Shown: positions 61,146 through 64,000 of the stretch, piece after piece
How the letters are laid out: the number at the start of each line of letters is the position of its first letter
Numbering within the stretch: the stretch's first letter is position 1
Assembly: GCA_035511075.1 (NCBI GenBank)
Contig: DATKFW010000132.1
Span: forward strand, 62,001-126,000
Direction of reading: 5' to 3'
DNA from: DATAUD01 sp035511075
GTDB taxonomy: Bacteria; Verrucomicrobiota; Verrucomicrobiia; Limisphaerales; Palsa-1400
DNA length: 64,000 bases
Notes under the pieces: generated by a model
Databases searched by the model: none
What the model saw: only the letters and a program-made list of their open reading frames with translations
Told to the model about the DNA's origin: nothing
Position numbers and translations under genes: made by a program

Positions 61146-63863
61146 ATGCGCCCACTCATCCCGTTTGCTTTATTCTCCAGAATTGCCGGTGCAGCCGTTT
61201 TAGGTCTGTCCCTGCCGGCCTTCGCCGCCGATGAAGTATGCGGCGCTTGCGACAGGAAAGTCGTGGTCACCGGCCAGTATGATCACGGCACCAGTGACAC
61301 GTTCCTGATCGCGAACGCGCCGGGAAATGAGGCGGCGTTCCGCGATGAAATCTACGGCCCGAATTTTTCACTCACTGTGCCTGATCTGATGGCCGGAAAA
61401 TACACGATCGAGATCGGCCTGGTGGAACTCCAATGTGATCACGCCGGCCAGCGGATATTTGACATCATGTGTGGGGACCAGCAGATAGCGACGAATCTTG
61501 ATATTTTCGCTGCCGCCGGCGGGAAGGATAAAGTTATACGCATTCGCTCCGGGGTGGAGCATCCGGGAGACGCCGGCCACGGCCCCCTAACCATCCGGTT
61601 TGTTGCGCGGCGCGGCGATGCCAAGCTAAACACATTCGAAATTTGGGATGCCGCCGGCGCGTCGCTCGTTTCCCTGAAGGTGGCGGATTTAATCACCGGC
61701 GATGATCCGGCGGCTTTGATACCGCCTGTTGTTGATGGGCCGGTGTTGTGGAAAGACCCCGGCCAACCGCTGGAAGCGCGCGTTAAAGATTTGGTGAGCC
61801 GCATGTCGCTCGCCGAAAAAGCGGCGCAGATGCACAATACGGCTCCGGCGATCCCGCGCATCGGTCTGCCAGCCTACAATTATTGGAATGAATGTCTGCA
61901 CGGCGTGGCGCGGTCCGGTGTCGCCACGGTTTTTCCCCAGGCCATCGGGATGGCGGCGATGTGGGACACGCCTTTGCTGCACGACATTGCGGAGACCATC
62001 GCCACCGAAGCGCGGGCCAAGCACAACGAATACGCGCGCGCGCACAATGGCGACAGCGCCAAGTATTATGGGCTTACTTTTTGGACTCCGAACATGAATA
62101 TCTTTCGTGATCCGCGCTGGGGCAGGGGACAGGAGACCTACGGTGAAGATCCGTTCCTGACGGGGCGGATGGCGGTGGCGTTTATCACTGGGTTGCAGGG
62201 GGATGATCCGAAATACGTCGAAGCGATGGCCTGCGCGAAACATTTTGCCGTTCACAGCGGGCCGGAGACGTCGCGGCATACTTATGATGCGGAACCGCCG
62301 GAACGCGATTTTTATGAGACATATCTGCCGCATTTTGAAGCGGCGGTGCGCGAGGGCAAAGTCGGGACGGTGATGGGCGCCTACAACAGCGTTTATGGCG
62401 ACCCGGCCACCGCGAGCACGCTGCTATTGCGCGATCTTCTGCGCCAGGACTGGGGTTTCCAGGGCCATGTTGTTTCGGATTGCGGCGCGATCTACGACAT
62501 TTATGCAAACCACAAGAAGGTGGCCACTGCCGAGGAAGCCGCCGCCCGTGCCGTAAAGGCGGGCTGCGATTTGTGCTGCGGCAACGATTATAGCGCGCTG
62601 CCGCGAGCCGTCAGGGAAGGATTGATCACGGAGGCGGAAATGGATGTTTCCCTGGCCCGAGTGCTGACGGCGCGTTTCCGGCTGGGACTCTTTGATCCGC
62701 CGGAGCAAGTGGCCTACGCCCGGATTCCCTTTTCGGAAAATGATACCGCCGCTCATCACGCCCTGGCCATGCGCGCATCTCGTGAATCTCTGGTGCTGTT
62801 GAAGAACGACAGTGTGCTGCCCTTGGATCGGGCCAAAGTCAAACGGATCGCTGTCATCGGTGAGAACGCCAACTCCGTGGAAACATTGCTGGGGAACTAC
62901 AACGGCACTCCGTCTCATCCTGTAACGATTCTGGACGGAATCAAATCGGTCGCCGGACCGGGGGTGGAAGTGAGTTACCACCCCGGCGCCCCACTGGCGG
63001 TTCGCAAAGATGGAAGCGGACAACCTTCACCGGAAATGGTGGCTTCCGCCGTAACAGCGGCGGCGGCGGCGGATGTGGTCATCTATGTGGGCGGATTGAA
63101 CCCGAGGCTTGAAGGCGAGGAGATGCCGGTGAATTACATCGGGTTTGGCGGCGGTGACCGGTCGGACATTGCGTTGCCCGACGTGCAGGTGGAATTGCTG
63201 AAGGCGCTGCACGCGACGGGCAAGCCGGTGGTGTTTGTCAATTGCAGCGGCAGCGCGGTGGCGATGGTCTGGGCCTCGGAAAATTTGCCCGCCATTTTGC
63301 AGGCGTGGTATCCCGGCGGCGAGGGCGGGCAGGCGGTGGCGGAGGCGCTTTTTGGCGAGAGCAACCCCGCCGGGCGGTTGCCGGTCACATTCTACCGTTC
63401 CACCGCCGATCTGCCGGCGTTTGACGATTACAGCATGAGCAACCGCACGTATCGCTATTTCACCGGCACGCCGCTGTTCGCTTTCGGTCACGGCTTGAGT
63501 TACACAAAGTTCAAATACAGCGGCGCGAAGCTGGACCATAATATGGCGGGCGCGAAGGATTCCATCACCGTGACCGTGAAGGTGAAAAACACCGGCAAAC
63601 TGGACGGCGATGAAGTGGCGCAGGTTTATTTCAGGCACATTCATTCCATAGTGGCGCAACCCCGGCTGGCTTTGTGTGGCTTCACCCGCGTTCATATTCC
63701 GCATGGAAAAACCGTGCCCGTGTCGGTGACTATTCCGGTGGAACGTTTTCGCTACTGGGATACGTCAACAAAAAGCTATGAGGTCGAACCAGGGGCTTAT
63801 GAAATTCTCGTCGGTGGCGCGTCCGACCAATTATCCGCGAAATTGGCGCTTGAGGTCCGTTAG
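61146..63863 (+). CDS. Secreted glycoside hydrolase family 3 (beta-glucosidase/xylosidase type)
   Basis: 905 residues from ATG 61146, chosen for the signal peptide MRPLIPFALFSRIAGAAVLG...AFAADE; an in-frame Met 58 codons upstream is unlikely. A malectin-like carbohydrate-binding domain comes first (about 30-180), then the GH3 N-terminal barrel (about 200-500) with the catalytic nucleophile Asp445 in VVSDCGAI, the C-terminal alpha/beta domain (about 530-770; acid/base probably a Glu in LEGEEMP) and a fibronectin III-like end (about 800-905). It hydrolyses beta-glycosides outside the cytoplasm. The nucleophile motif and the DPRWGRGQETYGEDPFL segment favour the xylosidase/arabinosidase-glucosidase branch. 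Confidence 0.93.
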   Translation: MRPLIPFALFSRIAGAAVLGLSLPAFAADEVCGACDRKVVVTGQYDHGTSDTFLIANAPGNEAAFRDEIYGPNFSLTVPDLMAGKYTIEIGLVELQCDHAGQRIFDIMCGDQQIATNLDIFAAAGGKDKVIRIRSGVEHPGDAGHGPLTIRFVARRGDAKLNTFEIWDAAGASLVSLKVADLITGDDPAALIPPVVDGPVLWKDPGQPLEARVKDLVSRMSLAEKAAQMHNTAPAIPRIGLPAYNYWNECLHGVARSGVATVFPQAIGMAAMWDTPLLHDIAETIATEARAKHNEYARAHNGDSAKYYGLTFWTPNMNIFRDPRWGRGQETYGEDPFLTGRMAVAFITGLQGDDPKYVEAMACAKHFAVHSGPETSRHTYDAEPPERDFYETYLPHFEAAVREGKVGTVMGAYNSVYGDPATASTLLLRDLLRQDWGFQGHVVSDCGAIYDIYANHKKVATAEEAAARAVKAGCDLCCGNDYSALPRAVREGLITEAEMDVSLARVLTARFRLGLFDPPEQVAYARIPFSENDTAAHHALAMRASRESLVLLKNDSVLPLDRAKVKRIAVIGENANSVETLLGNYNGTPSHPVTILDGIKSVAGPGVEVSYHPGAPLAVRKDGSGQPSPEMVASAVTAAAAADVVIYVGGLNPRLEGEEMPVNYIGFGGGDRSDIALPDVQVELLKALHATGKPVVFVNCSGSAVAMVWASENLPAILQAWYPGGEGGQAVAEALFGESNPAGRLPVTFYRSTADLPAFDDYSMSNRTYRYFTGTPLFAFGHGLSYTKFKYSGAKLDHNMAGAKDSITVTVKVKNTGKLDGDEVAQVYFRHIHSIVAQPRLALCGFTRVHIPHGKTVPVSVTIPVERFRYWDTSTKSYEVEPGAYEILVGGASDQLSAKLALEVR

Positions 63864-63909
63864 GAGACAAGCATTTTCAAGAATGGGAACACCCGGACAA
63901 AACTGCTCT

Positions 63910-64000
63910 ATGAAAATCAATGAATCCCCCATCTATCTGCGTAGAAAAACACATGGCTTTTCCCCGGATTATTTGCGAGTCCTATTGATTGCTATAATCG
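63910..64000 (+). CDS. Start of a possible gene running off the window
   Basis: ATG 63910 opens a frame of 30 codons to the window end (MKINESPIYLRRKTHGFSPD...), reaching a hydrophobic stretch. No Shine-Dalgarno sequence is seen. It is partial and unidentified. Confidence 0.35.
   Translation, partial: MKINESPIYLRRKTHGFSPDYLRVLLIAII

Overview
The window looks like a chromosomal segment from a GC-rich member of the Verrucomicrobiota, probably near Pedosphaera/Limisphaera. That placement is an inference from gene style, not from a marker-gene search. The signs are a prepilin-type protein with the 'KAFTLIELLVVIAIIAIL' start, secreted proteins with the Verrucomicrobia-type 'LQTT-N-W-FYRLV' end domain, a histidine kinase with a two-component propeller and Y_Y_Y domain, squalene-hopene cyclase, MglA/roadblock genes and a PYWP-rich secreted protein. 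No rRNA, CRISPR array, transposase or integrase was seen. One tRNA (Met-CAU) is present.

Layout. 1-3.5 kb: a propeller sensor kinase (cut by the window edge) and its LuxR-type regulator. 3.5-12.7 kb, mostly minus strand: a pseudopilin-like protein, a carbohydrate-binding-repeat protein, an SGNH/TPR protein, glmM, a small conserved protein, an FG-GAP protein, and a plus-strand HEPN-like protein. 12.7-15.9 kb: a 3.1-kb accessory island (TetR regulator, DUF899 thioredoxin-like protein, MFS exporter). A 66-bp direct repeat bounds it, one copy lying in the 3' half of an intact tRNA-Met. 16-24.3 kb, minus strand: atpB-E-F-H-A-G followed by shc and pyrD. atpD and atpC are absent, and a four-helix-bundle (23S IVP-like) gene with inverted AT-rich ends sits between atpH and atpA.

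24.5-30.5 kb: rimO-pgsA-pgpA facing ruvC, then a sodium:solute symporter, a hypothetical gene and a small zinc-ribbon gene. 30.5-37.4 kb, minus strand: a five-gene lipid-trafficking operon, in transcription order an RND/MMPL exporter (HpnN-like), a secreted beta-repeat protein, MlaE, MlaF and MlaD. With shc nearby, this may move hopanoids or phospholipids between membranes (inference). 37.5-45.1 kb: a PYWP-type secreted protein, an EcsC protein, a hybrid kinase whose phospho-accepting His is replaced by Leu, a LysR regulator, an M29 aminopeptidase and a sugar/polyamine-type ABC ATPase. 45.1-49 kb, minus strand: a four-gene unit of proline-rich roadblock protein, MglA GTPase, roadblock protein and a cation-exchanger-like membrane protein.

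49.1-54.5 kb: a LysR regulator divergent from pirin and azoR with a clear LysR-type dyad between them, then a cupin, and a PAS-PAS kinase with a single-domain response regulator. 54.5-64 kb: a 2119-residue secreted beta-helix/TolB-propeller protein divergent from a secreted GH3 glycosidase, and the start of a further gene at the window edge.

The most interesting points are the tRNA-Met island, the mobile-looking four-helix-bundle gene in the ATP synthase operon, the RND-beta-repeat-MlaEFD operon, the MglA/roadblock/exchanger unit, and several family members with changed key residues (hybrid kinase, exchanger, HEPN-like protein, AtpA P-loop).
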